From positions 186,001 through 250,000 of the forward strand of contig NC_034411.1 in assembly GCF_002078875.1 (NCBI RefSeq): 64,000 bases of DNA. The letters run 5' to 3'. The notes under the pieces are model-generated. The model made no database searches. It had not been told where the DNA came from and saw nothing but the letters and a program-made list of their open reading frames with translations. A program made the position numbers and the translations under genes. Shown piece after piece: positions 1 to 19,729 of the stretch. This DNA comes from Numida meleagris (lineage: Eukaryota; Chordata; Aves; Galliformes; Numididae). The first letter of the stretch is position 1. The number at the start of each line of letters is the position of its first letter.

Positions 1-843
1 GTCAAGACCTGTTTCACAGAGTTTTACATACAGGCACTCTCTCTCTGTCATTTATGAAGCAGTCTACTGGTCACTAGTTAAAGAATACTTAGCGTAAACT
101 GAATCCCCAGAACACTAAAATTAAACATGGGCAAGCACCTCCAGGTCAAAAATAAATAAGTAAATAAACAGAAGAAAAACAAACCTGACACTACAATGTG
201 AAAGCTCCCACACTGATGGGATGAGATCACTGAACTGCAGCTTTAAAAGGAAGGATTTTCCTCTTCCCAACAAGTTAGCTCTCAGCATTAGAAAGTTAAT
301 GGCACAAGGACTTGTTTGCTACACCGCAAGTTCAATTTTCCTTACTTCACTAAAAAAAGACCACAAAGATGTTTATCTTCCAAACATTTCTATTTTGAGA
401 TAAAATAAGAGTATTTAGAGAGGCTTATTCAGCTAGGGGAAAAAAAGAAATCTGCTCCCTTTTGTTTTTCCCAGTTGAACCAAGCTTGACAAACAGAACA
501 GTGCTTCATGGGGTACACGTATCAGACACTGAAGCAAGACTTCAAAACCCTGTGAGAAATCAATGAAATGACTGGAAGACGTATGAAGTTCCAAGCAGGA
601 TGGAACAAAGAGAATCAGCTTCCGTTTGTTCATTTAAAGAGACCTGATGTGTTGATGCTGTTTTACAAATGCAAAATTCATTTGTTATTTTCTCTCTCTC
701 AAAACCAGACCGGACAGTACTTGCAGTACCCTTGAACTTCAAATGTGTGTGTGTGGAATTAATATATTTTTAAGACAGGTACTTTTATGAATGTATTTAC
801 ATACTCACCGCTGACAAAAAAAAACACCCAAAGACACACATAC
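1..843 (-). other. PNPT1: PNPT1 intron 14 (partial)
   Basis: AT-rich intronic sequence left of exon 14. I see no exon, LINE or RNA gene. There is a short (GT)n run around 745-755 on the plus strand. Confidence 0.7.
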
Positions 844-8644
<7,801 letters not shown>

Positions 8645-8790
8645 CGCGCCGAGACTGGGCGGGCACATCGGTGGCTGCCGGCACCCTATTGGCTGCTGGA
8701 GGGGCCGGGGGCGGGCTGCCGCGCAGTAAGCTCGAAGCGGGTTGGCTCTCGCCCCGGCAGTTTCGTTTCGATTCCGCCGTGTGAGCGCAT
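8645..8790 (-). promoter_or_regulatory. PNPT1: PNPT1 proximal promoter and 5' UTR
   Basis: The sequence upstream of the PNPT1 start codon is GC-rich and has no TATA box in a convincing place. Visible elements are a CCAAT box on the minus strand (8688-8692), GC boxes at 8657-8663 and 8707-8715, and a tandem GAAAC element at 8759-8770 that overlaps GGAATCGAAA (8766-8775). The last of these fits the ETS-IRF composite consensus GGAANNGAAA. Mammalian PNPT1 is known as an interferon-inducible gene, so the GAAA repeats are plausible IRF or STAT targets. The start of transcription cannot be fixed from sequence alone. Confidence 0.7.
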
Positions 8791-8794
8791 CGCC

Positions 8795-8808
8795 GCGCCC
8801 CCTGGCGG
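8795..8808 (-). promoter_or_regulatory. Candidate CTCF binding site
   Basis: The plus strand reads GCGCCCCCTGGCGG. Its complement, CCGCCAGGGGGCGC, matches the CTCF core closely, so the forward motif is on the minus strand. It lies about 150 bp upstream of the PNPT1 start codon at the border facing the intergenic region. This is a motif match only, and occupancy is unknown. Confidence 0.5.
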
Positions 8809-11800
8809 AGTCCTACCGGCTACGGCGGCCGGGAAGGGCCGGGCCCCACGGCGGCGCGAGCAGCGCCGTTCGCTTTACAGAGCCAGCCTCGGGCACGAAG
8901 CCTCCCTGTCCCCACAAGAGCACACCTGAAAGCAGAAGCGCACTCAATCAGTATTGCTTGCTGTTTACTCTTCGCTTTCTGAATAGTATTTTTCTGCGAA
9001 GCTGTATTTTTAAAAAACAGATTAATTGGATCAGGGCATGGTCCGAATAACAATTTTTCTTCTGTGACAGCATGTTTCTTATCTTTTTGGCAAGATGCAG
9101 AAGAGAAATAAGACAAACGATCCAAAAACTTGAGGATTGGCCGTGGCAAGAGTGCCCATAGCTTTATCCAGATCCAGAATCCACTGCTGGAGTTTTTTTT
9201 TTTTAGTACAAATTACATCAGGTGGCAGACCACGAGTGTTCGCCAGGCTTTCCTGCATTCACATTTGCTCTGCTGCTGACTTCTTGGGAAGATTTTTGTC
9301 ATTATTACTCACTAAAATTGCTGTTCTCTAGCTGACAGCAAGTCAGTGTTCAAAGCTCTGTCATGTTATAATAATGTAATTGATAGGGTGAGGGGAAAAA
9401 GGAGTGGCTGGAAGTATTCATATAATACAAAGGACAGAAGCAACACCATCTTTTCTATTGTTAAGCACAAGAGACAGTTACCTTAGGCATTTAAAGCTTA
9501 AATTACGGGGAAGCCAACACGCCTAAAGCAGAGAATTACATGTTACAAGTGACAAGGAAAGAAGAAACTCTGAGGTAGCATTTTGTAGGTGAACACAAAG
9601 CCATATTTGTTGAGCTTTACCAGAACAATGCTAGAGAGTTTAGAAAGAAGAATCATGAAGGCCTGGAGGAGCAATGTGTAAGGATTACTTAGAAGCAATA
9701 TAGAAGTGAAGCTCTTCTAGCAGGCATCATCCATCCAACACAAGTTGGATGAGTTAGTGTGAAAAGTGGTCTTCTTATCATGAACGCTTCCCTTGTCAAC
9801 AATAAACAGCATGGAACAATAGCTCCAAATCTCTGTCACTTAATGTCTATAATTTCTGTGTCAAAGAAGCGGTGACATTTTGTCCTCCTAACTTTGGTCA
9901 TCTGTCACATCACACAGTTGAAACTTGTTTCTTTAAGTAAGACCTCAGAACCATGTGAGAATACAACAGAGCTTTTAAACTAAGAAGCAGTCATGCAAAA
10001 TCCATGCTTCAAGAAGAAAATAAAAATTTAACTCATCCTCATTACTCCTATCGAAGAATGAATTTTTTAGGTGCGATTACCTACGGTTGTTAAAAGAATC
10101 CAGAATAAACACTAGAGAAAAAAAATATTTTCTGATGATGCTTAAAAAAATATTAAAAAAATCAACCTTGTCATTTTTTCCATTTGAAAATGCAATAGAA
10201 GAGTTAGACCATTCACAAACAACAGTAAACATTGAAAACACCTTCTGATAAAAAATAAAGCTTTTTTCACACTCATCAAAATGAGAAGCCTTAGGTTTGT
10301 GGGCTTTAACTTCCTAACTGCCGTGGGCTAACACATTAAGGTCATACTACTGAAACAGAAAAAGGAGACAAGAATCCAGATTTAGTTTAAGATCCTAGGC
10401 AGCAAAGAAAATTCATGTTCGACCACATGGAAAAGCAAAAATATTATTATTCAATTATTCAGCACATATTTGATATTTCAATTAAATATTCCCTCTGGTA
10501 TTTTTCTCCACCCAGATGCTTAATTGGATTAATAACTTATAGCAGCATATGTGCCCCCAAGAACACGGATCACTTCTAGTTTCTCCTTTCACACTTCCTC
10601 ATCTAGTTTGGGATCAGGATAGTGGATGTGGTTTTCTTCCAAAGCTATGGTTACACACTGCAGATGCCAGCAAACCAGAAGTAAACCTATATCTTGCACC
10701 CAACCTTCAAAACTACAGCTCCTGAAGCACCCACCAACATCCCAGTAGTCACAAAATACCGCAAGGTATTTTTTCAGTCCTGTTTCACACATGCTTAGTC
10801 TCTTCATACTGTAGAGCACTGAACATAGGAAACTACGCTGACAAGATTGCTTTACAAAATTAACATTTGCAGATTCTCTCATTCAGGTCTCACTTGGGAA
10901 AACCACACTTTCCTGACTATGTAACCCATCATTATCTTCCTAAAACAACACAGTATGGTGAGTTGCTGGTCCATACACCATGCTCTGAAGACTAGCACAT
11001 TTGGACTCCTCCTTGTCAAGAGGAAACAACAAGTTCTGGAGCCAAAGGACCGCTGCTGTGAACGCCCTACCCACAGATGTTCAGTGATCGTAAATAAAAG
11101 CTAATCTCAGCTCTGGTGACAGCACATGTGGAGATAGATTTCTCTTTCCTATTTTATTGTAAATGTGCCCACCCAGAGTCCTGAGGACAACTCAAAATGC
11201 TAATTAAAATTGTACACATCAGCCTTGGAAGTAGACATACACTCCTTTTGTCTAAGGCTAAGATCCTGTCCTCCCCAAATAGCTACATTTTATGTATACA
11301 CACACACTTACATATACCTCACCCAGATCACCCAAGCAGGCTTTTATCTCTCAGTGACTTTGCAGTTAGGTTGGCCAGCTGTCCTTAAACAATCCCAAGC
11401 AAGAGTGAGGTTGGAGTGAGACGACTCATTGAAAGTCTTCCTTGGGGTGTCATTCCCATCGTGCCATCATACCAAGCACATCTCCACAGAGCAGAACTTT
11501 CAGAATCCACTCTTCACCACTTTTTTTTTTTAAATGGTATTTAAGAGTAAAGATCACCCTGCTTTATTTGAAAAATTTGCCTCCATAATATGTACAAATG
11601 TAATCTCTTAAAGAAGATCACATTGCTCCTTTAGAAATTCCTTCTCTAACTATTTCAAAGTCTTTCATAGTGCCTGCACTATTTACTCTGCCCTGTAATT
11701 ATAAATGCACAGATAGTAATCCGACATTACATCCTAAAGAAGCCATTAGCAACTTCAGGATGTATGCATTTCCTCTGCTCAGAGATCACACAGTTGCTCC

Positions 11801-12774
11801 TGCAGCACAAACCTCAGCCCAACAGGAAACTCCCACTTTGATTGTTGCTCCTCTTCTTCACCCAGCATTTTGGCAGCACCGAGCACACACTCTCTCAGAC
11901 ATTTCAGCACAAGTTTTGGATGCTCAGCACTAGCAGGAGTCAGTATGAGTACTATGAGGAGTTACAAATGCAGAGAATCTTTTTTCCTCTACTGTGCACA
12001 GAAATTGCCTCTGTAAAGATATTCATGATTAGAAAGGTAAAAGGCATCTTCAGTGTAAATGCCATTTCCCTCCATCTGCCAGCATAAATTTGCAGCTGGG
12101 ATATTGGCTATCACACTGCTCCAAGGTCTCAGCAGCTTCCCCAGAGCTGAAGAAGAGAAAAGCAGAATAAACGGCTACTGCTCCTCCTTTATATCTCTAT
12201 CAAGAAAAGTAGCACTGTATAGATCAAGTAGGACCTAACAGCTTGGTTTTCTAGTACTGAGCACCAGCAACTATCACTGGATGTTTAGCATTAATGAAAA
12301 TCAGTTTTGTACTTAATTCAGGTAAGTGTACATCAAACCACCTCTCCTAGAGGAGAAGATGGGTCTCCAGGGAGAAGCATTTTCTATAGTAAGCACAGGG
12401 AAAACACATGTGGCCTTTAATGTTTGTGAAGCTTTTTATGAGTAAGACTTCACCACCACAGATGATAAAATGTAAGTCCTTCATGCTAGGTGCTCCAATT
12501 ACTATTTTGCACACATGCTTTTACCAGATGCCTTCTTATAGGACTAATTTCCCCAGGCTTAAGTTTACATGCTATGGCATAAGATTAAACTGAGCTCCTT
12601 AAATAATTATAGCATGAAATTATATAAACTTTTTTCCTTCTTGAAAGTGAAATCCACTGCACAAGCCTAGCTATATGAAAGGAACTTGTAGGGAAAAAAA
12701 AAAGGAAAAACGAACAAAACAACAAGAAAAACAAACCAGAAGTAGTACTTACCTTAAGATAAAACCCACAATTG

Positions 12775-12880
12775 CAGATCAACAATTTCAGCCAACTTGG
12801 TGACATCTGCAAGCTCACTGAGGGTGCACTCAATCCCCTCATCCAGATCATCAATAAAGATATAAAACAGGGCTGGGCTA
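12775..12880 (-). mobile_element. CR1 LINE internal fragment
   Basis: The minus strand reads [20 protein letters not shown] followed by [12 protein letters not shown]. This is the CR1 reverse transcriptase region in which LFNIFINDLD precedes the FADDTKL catalytic block. Here the block is ADVTKL, so a catalytic Asp has become Val. No CR1 3' end is seen nearby, so it is an isolated internal piece. Confidence 0.75.
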
Positions 12881-15800
12881 CAGTACTGGCTGTAAACAGA
12901 GAACAGGGGGAGCTCCTTCAAGTCTGTGGTCCTTGTGAGCTGCACTGGCCTGCACTATCAATGAACTGTCCTTCTTAGGTAAGTGCTTGAATACAGGAGA
13001 AACAGTTGTAAATGTGAATCTCTTTTTCCCAAGTCAGTGCTGTGAGTCCTGAAATGAGACATTTGTACTTCTTCTGGGCTTGCTTGTTTGTTTGAGCCCT
13101 AAGGATCCTATTTAGTGTGAATAACACAGAAGATTGAATGGTTGCCATGGGAAATCTCTTTGGATTTTTTCAGAAAAGCTATTTGGGTGACTTAACAGTT
13201 GAGCCACATATGTAGGAATGCACGTACATAGTCTGTGTTTATGTAAGGTCTATCATATAACCAGTGTAACAGATATTTGCAGTTTTTCATACCTTTTCTG
13301 CAGCCTGTTTTCAGCCTGAACATCCTAGTGATGTGTGTGACAAGAGGCTTTTGCAACAGAGGGCTTTAATATGGGCTTCATGAAAAATAAACAAGCTAAC
13401 CTGAGCATCTGTGTCTGTTGTAGCCTTCTGGCAGGTTTAAAGCAAGCTCAACAGAGGCATATGATAGGAGTGATCTTTCAATGTGAGGATGTCTAGTGAA
13501 AGCTGGTATACCGAGATGCAGGGACTCTATAGCAGCGCACTGAATTTCTCAAAAATGTGTTAATGTGAGATCACAGCCATGGTTCTGTGAGCTGAGGGGC
13601 GCCAGGCTTCTGCTGACAGAAGTGGTTATATGTACTTGTAGAAAACAGCCTCTTCTGTTTGGAAATGGACTTGCTGTTTGCAATTCTTCTTCCCGGAAAC
13701 TTGAACATCCTTGCACAAGCTGCTGAATTTAAGTGGGGCTGTAACAGTTTATGCTAGCCTTGGGTTTGGCAGTTGAAATTCTCCTAGTTCACTTATTCTG
13801 ATGCTTTGAGATGTAGTGTCAGCAACTACTGCTTGGTTTTGAAGTGATGGGTAAAACGTAATTGCTGCATGTGTATTTACTTACTAAATATACTTGTAAA
13901 TCCTTGATTAAGCATCTGCAAAGATTTCTGTTAAGTGTTTGTAATGTCTTGGATGCGGTAAACGTGCTTTGCAGGTGGGTACTGAGCTGTGGAAGGAAGT
14001 GCTGGTGGGGTTGGGCTGAGCACAGCACCAAGTAGGTAGGCCCCAGACACTTGTACCTCGTTTATTGTTTTGTCTTAGGAAAGGGGACTTGAGTTGGAAA
14101 AAGGAGGCGTGTCACAGAGTAGGGAGAAATGCATGTGTGTAATAACTTGTGAAATCTGGGCAAATATCTCTAGATGTGAAGATGGGAGACTAATTATCTT
14201 GAACTGATATTGTTGGAGACCCAATACTGAGGGGAGAAAGCTTTTTAAAGAAATCCCTGCAAGCACCAACTCAGTGTGGCTGGGTCCTGTAGGTCTCAGA
14301 TTGTGCTCATTCCCGTTTCGCAAGTCCCCTTCTCTTGCTGTTGCAAATTCTGGTGGAGAGAACGCCATGCAGAGATCAGAGAGGTTTTGAAAACATCCTT
14401 TTGTGAGGAGAACGTTTCTCTTTCCTGAAGATGTTACTTATCCATGATGAAGAAATTGAGAATACCCTGTGAAAACTTGCAGAAAGCTCCATAGATAGAG
14501 GAAGACAAGTGAGTTTTGTGCATCTTTGTCTATTTAATCTTCTGCCATGCGATGGCACTGGTTAGCTGACCAGGGGAGCTGGTGGTATACAGGCCAGGCC
14601 CTGGCAGCCCTGCAGAGCATGGCTGCTGCCCACACGTCCCCACCACAGCTTGCTTGGAAACTTGGGGGTGCACAGAATGTTTGTGGAATAAAAGAAACCA
14701 ATAGTTTGCTTTTCATTATATTTTACTTCATAGGTCTCTAATCCCCAAGATAAATCCGTAGCTTGCCTATTTAATGCTGAGAAGCAGAATACTCGTGTAA
14801 CTTTTACATTGTGGGGAAGAACGAGTGGCACAGGAAAGAAAAATAAAAATTATTTACTTAAAGAGAGAAGGAAAATCTACACAAATGATAAAGTTTACAA
14901 TAGTTACAAGAGATGGTGTTAGTCTTCTTTGTGTCTGTGCAGTGAGAGTGCTCAAGAGCTGCTGGCTCATGGCTTAAAAAGGAGGACCTAGAGGTGTAAT
15001 TCTAAGCCTTTTCAGGCATTTAAGTGAATTCTAAGCATTCAATATGTTCTTCAAACAAACAAGCAAACATAAACACCAGGAAACAAAAGCAAACAGCTAG
15101 AATTTAACAGAGAAACACAGAAATCCTCTGTCGCTATGGAATGATTGTACTTACCTGTTCTCAAAACTGAATTAACAGTGCTTCTAATACCAGGGAAGAC
15201 TTAGCTTGCCTCCAGATGGATGAGTGAAAGAGGTGGGTGGCAATTAAACCTGCTGAGGGGATGGAGGAGGGCAGCAATGAGGACTGATGGTGTGGCTCAG
15301 GTTGGCAGTGGAGTATGGGTTGAATGTGAACTGTGATTGATCTGTGTGCCAGATGTTCCAGTGAAAGCAACTGAAAGGATAAACTTGGAACTTTTCTAAT
15401 CTATTTAGCTGAAAAGCTAGTTGTGAATATTTAGCTGTGGATGTGGCATTTTGAAATAGCAATTTAATAATTACTTAAGCTTTCATATCAGTCAGGAGTA
15501 CTTTAACTTGATGTCTTTTATTTTTAAAGCATCTTAACTGTTGAATCATTTTTATACTTGCTCTTTGTGAAATGCAAGGCAAGTCCTTTTTTTTTTAACT
15601 GGCAAGACTGAAACTTTGGACACTGACAAACTTGGAGCTTGCATCAATGCTATGAGCATGATGGACAGCACACTTGAAATAAAGCAGCAGCCTTACCCAT
15701 TCCCTCTCCTTCCACTTTGGCATGATGGTTTGCATTTTTCTCTTTAATTTCAAAGAAAAACTATAAATAGGAGTTGGAAACTGCATGTATGTGGTGATTG

Positions 15801-16883
15801 ATACGGGTTTTGTTTACTGTTCTCATCTACTTGCCTTAAAAAGAAGGTCTAAGCTTAAATTAAGAGCCAATGATCCAGCAGTTTGTCATCCTATGCCATG
15901 TCCTTGATCCATTTCCAGCATGTAAGCTTCATCCTCTCATTGTGACATGTCATTGATTTTTGGCAGGGCTGGTTCAAGCCATAACATGGAGCTTTCTTGT
16001 TTAACTACAAACAAATACAAAAGACGGATAGGTTTGAATTAAACTTATTTCTTCAAAAATGACTCCTGGGATGCCCTACATGTTCATGTTAATTTTTATT
16101 GCATTTTGCTAAGGAGAAAAAAACCTTAGCTTTTGGAGCACGTAGTAAGAGCTAGTTTAAGCTACGTCTCCTGATCAGGAGGTAGCACATAGTGCTATAA
16201 AATGAAGGATGAAGAAAGATAGTAAAACATTTACGGCCGATTTTTTTTGTGTGAGGAGAAAAAAATATTTAAAATATTACAAAGGTCCAATTACAAATCC
16301 TGTCAGTACTTCCTATAGTTATACTTGCATGTTGCTGTGTTGTTGAAAGCGAGTTTCCTAAAGGAGTTAGGTATGTGGTATTTAGTTTATGTGGTTACTT
16401 ACGCAAGCTGTAACTAGCTCAAAAGATGCCAGAATTGTTAGTAAGAGCACTAATAGTGATAGATGTTAATAGCTGTAAGGGTTTCTTTTAAAACTAGGAA
16501 TAGACAAATGCATTTTGGGACCTGAAATGCGTAGAAGAATATATGAAATTTTTAATGTGGCAATAGCAGCCGCTCCGATCAGAGAAGGAAGGACTTTAGA
16601 TGTAGGGAAGGGAAAAAAAAAGGAAGGATGCATTCCCAAAAGCTCACATTTAGCACTTGTGAATTGTTTGTAGCTTTTTGCATAGTGAGTATAAGGAGCA
16701 CCCCAGGAGCCTCTGACGGAAAAGCAGGAGTGTTTGTATCATGTGCTGACTTTTGGCTCTGCAGTGCTGAATCAATCTGTTCAACAGCTCCTAGATGATT
16801 TTCCCAGGGTGGGTTTATGTTCTATCCCTCTGCCCTTGGCTTCAGAGCCTATGCTGCATCTTTGAAGAAATGCCTATCGTTGA

Positions 16884-16917
16884 TTTTCTTTTTTTCTTTT
16901 TTTTTTTTTTCTTTTTT
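16884..16917. repeat. T-rich low-complexity run
   Basis: Thirty-four bases of T broken by single C residues. No neighbouring CR1 end, so it is not a LINE tail. Confidence 0.9.
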
Positions 16918-19711
16918 GCCATTTTGGGGTATTTAAATGTACAGGCATGTATTACCACGTTCATGCAGGATCATGGCAGGAATATCCAGGACACTGTATC
17001 AGTAATGTGCTCTTATTTAATTCCTTTAGGAAAATCACGAGGTTAGGAGTGATTTTTTTTTCTTTTTGTTATTTTTTAGAAGAATATATATATAGATAAC
17101 TATAAAGTATATAACCCTGTGAAGGATTTAACTCCTCCTGGCTGATGCTGTTTGGGATGAAGCCCAATTTCTTGCCTAAGGCTGCTGGTATCCCACTGGC
17201 GGTAGCTCTGGTGCCTTGCTGCCATGTGGAAGGGACATGCTGTTGGCTTGCAGTAAGAAAACTGCTCAGTGTGTTTGAAGTGTCTGTCCAGCAACTGCCT
17301 TATGTGAGGGTACAGGCTGCTGCCTCCTGGAGGGGATTCCTCCCCTGAGGCCTACACCTGCTGGTGGCAGCTCCCGGCCAGGCCCTTGGGGCTGGGCAGG
17401 GCCTAGCGTAGTGCTGGGGGCAGGGGCTGCGTGTTCCCTGGCTAAGTTAGCCACAGCCCTCCTGCTCCCTCCAAATCCTCTTGGTGACATGAAGACATGT
17501 TTTGCATTGTGTCCCACTTAGAGGTAGGTGAGGTGAAGCTGCCTGCAGTTATGCTCTGGAGGGGGGTTTGAGTTGTGTTTCGTGGTGAGGAACTTTGCTG
17601 TGTAACGTTGCAAGCTCAAGCACTACAATCAAGGTTGTATTAGACTTTTAACGGGCATTTTAATTAAATTTACTTAATGGGAGTCCCCAAATACGGAGTT
17701 TTGATGCTCCTTTTTTCATGAAGCTGCTTCAGTAGGTGTCTGTTAGTTTTTGAGTTCTTCAGAAGTGAAAGGAGTTGTACTTTTTTTTTTTTTAATGATA
17801 AAAATGCTAGAGATGAGTGAACCAGGTTGACATGGTTGACATGCAGACCTTTTACAAACCCTTTTGCAGTAGCTATTGCAGAACCAGGGATCCAGCTCTT
17901 TTTGTGGAGGAGACGATTGCAGTTGCAAAGCTTTCTTTTATTTCTTTATTAATTTATTTGTTTTTGAAAATATGATCTTTCAGCCCACTCAATGCTGATT
18001 TAGTTATAAGTGCTTTTGCATTTAGAGGGAGCATTTTCTGTGTCATGGGTAGACAACAGCCTCTTGCAGATCTGAGATCTAGCTTGGTACAAACTGGTTG
18101 CATGGGCAAGATCTGTGTATAATTGCCTCCATCTTCCTAATTTTGATCTCTGATATTTGTTATTTCTGGTTTGCAGCGAACAGATGATGTTCAACTTCCA
18201 TAGCCCTGCTTGGAGCTTCTTGTGTTGTGCTGTGGTGCTTCAGTTCCTGGCTCCTGTAGCTGCAGCTACAGGATTTTGAGGTATGTTGTAAGCTACCTTG
18301 CAATAATGGCAGTCACTGTGCACACAAATGTCCATTTACGTCTGTCCATCTTTTTGGTGCATTCAGAGATGTGCCAAGATTATATGTAATGCAGTAACTG
18401 AGATCTCCTTAAAATACATTTGCTGGGCAAGTGTGTGGTTTTAATTGTACTTACAATTTGACATGGCCAGTTACATCAGCAGCTGAGTTCCCTGTGGTGG
18501 TAACTAGCGACAATTGTAGGTAATTATTGTTATATTTGATCTAATTTCTGGCAAAATTGTCTATAACTTATATAGCTGGCTGATACTTGTGTATGGTTAA
18601 GCTTGGATACTACTCTTGCCTTTGACAGAGCAGAGTTGCAAATGAGATCTGGCACCTGAGGAGGCCTGTGTTAGACTGAAATTACTAATATACAGTCAGA
18701 TAAATAAACAAATGAGGAATTTGGAGATTTTTAGATTATTGGGCTTTTTTTTCCATTCAGTATCTGCCTTTTTAACATGGAACTGACCAGGATGGTTTTG
18801 ATATTTAAGCTTTTAATCCTAACAGCTCATTTATTTATTTCTAGGAGATGTTATTGGCACTTGTAATAAACGAATGGGATTTAATTAACCCAGAATAGCC
18901 CCAGAAGGGAGGAAGCATGTTGCAGTGTGATGGATGCATCTGAGCAATCGGGTATTATGTGCTTTGCTGTCAAATTGGTGTCCCTGCAAAGCTGAGCTGC
19001 AGGGCACCAAGGGCTCAGTTTTGCACTCAAGCGAGGTGTTATTTTGCTGAGTGGTCCCTTTCATATTTTGAAGTGCTGAGAAGGGGTGTGATCCTGTAAA
19101 TGGAAACAGGTGTCCTTGTAAGGGAGAGGTGAAAAGGAAGAGTGAAAGCACATGCCACTGCACGTCCCATGTGTAAAAGCAGAAATAGCCTCGAAGCAGC
19201 TGAATCTTATATGAGAGGAACTGGTCCAACTCAGAAACGAAGCAGCAACCAGCTTTGGCAGCTGCAGCATCTACAAGATGAAGTGTTCTGCACAGTGCTC
19301 TGTGGGCTCCTACCTGTCACTGCTGACCTGGGTGACATGTGCCCAGCAACATCTGCCAGTGTCACTTTTGCAATGATCCTGTGTTGTGCTGGTGTCAAGC
19401 TGGCCTTGGAGAAACCAGCCTGTGCATCCTGACAGTGGACTGAGTGTTTTGGCCTCTTGGGATTTGTGGTGGTGGTGTTCTGGGTGGCTTTTGGTGCTGA
19501 GGAAACCTGTAGCACTTGCAAAATACTCAGCATCACTGCATTAAATAGTACTGTAGCATCAGACCTCACTGTATTTAGGCTTCAGGCTTGCATCCAGAGG
19601 TATTAAAAAGCTTGTGTTAGGCAGGAATGCTACCCTCGATATAAATTTCCATATAAAAATCTCTGCTTGTCTTTTCTCCACGCGTTCCCCTCTGTTTGCC
19701 TCACCCTTACA

Positions 19712-19729
19712 TTTTTTTTTTTTTTTTTT
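19712..19729. repeat. Poly-T run (T18)
   Basis: An uninterrupted homopolymer in intergenic sequence. CR1 elements do not end in poly-A, so it is unlikely to mark a CR1 insertion. It could mark an old poly-A retrocopy on the minus strand, but no retrocopy is visible beside it. Confidence 0.9.

Noticed and set aside
8682..8684. Upstream overlapping open frame ahead of the PNPT1 start
   Set aside because: The frame opens with GTG, not ATG, and transcription may start downstream of it, so it is not a credible upstream ORF.
17357..17370. CCTGCTGGTGGCAG as a second CTCF site
   Set aside because: It fits 12 of 14 consensus positions, but both mismatches are in the core; too weak to list as a site.
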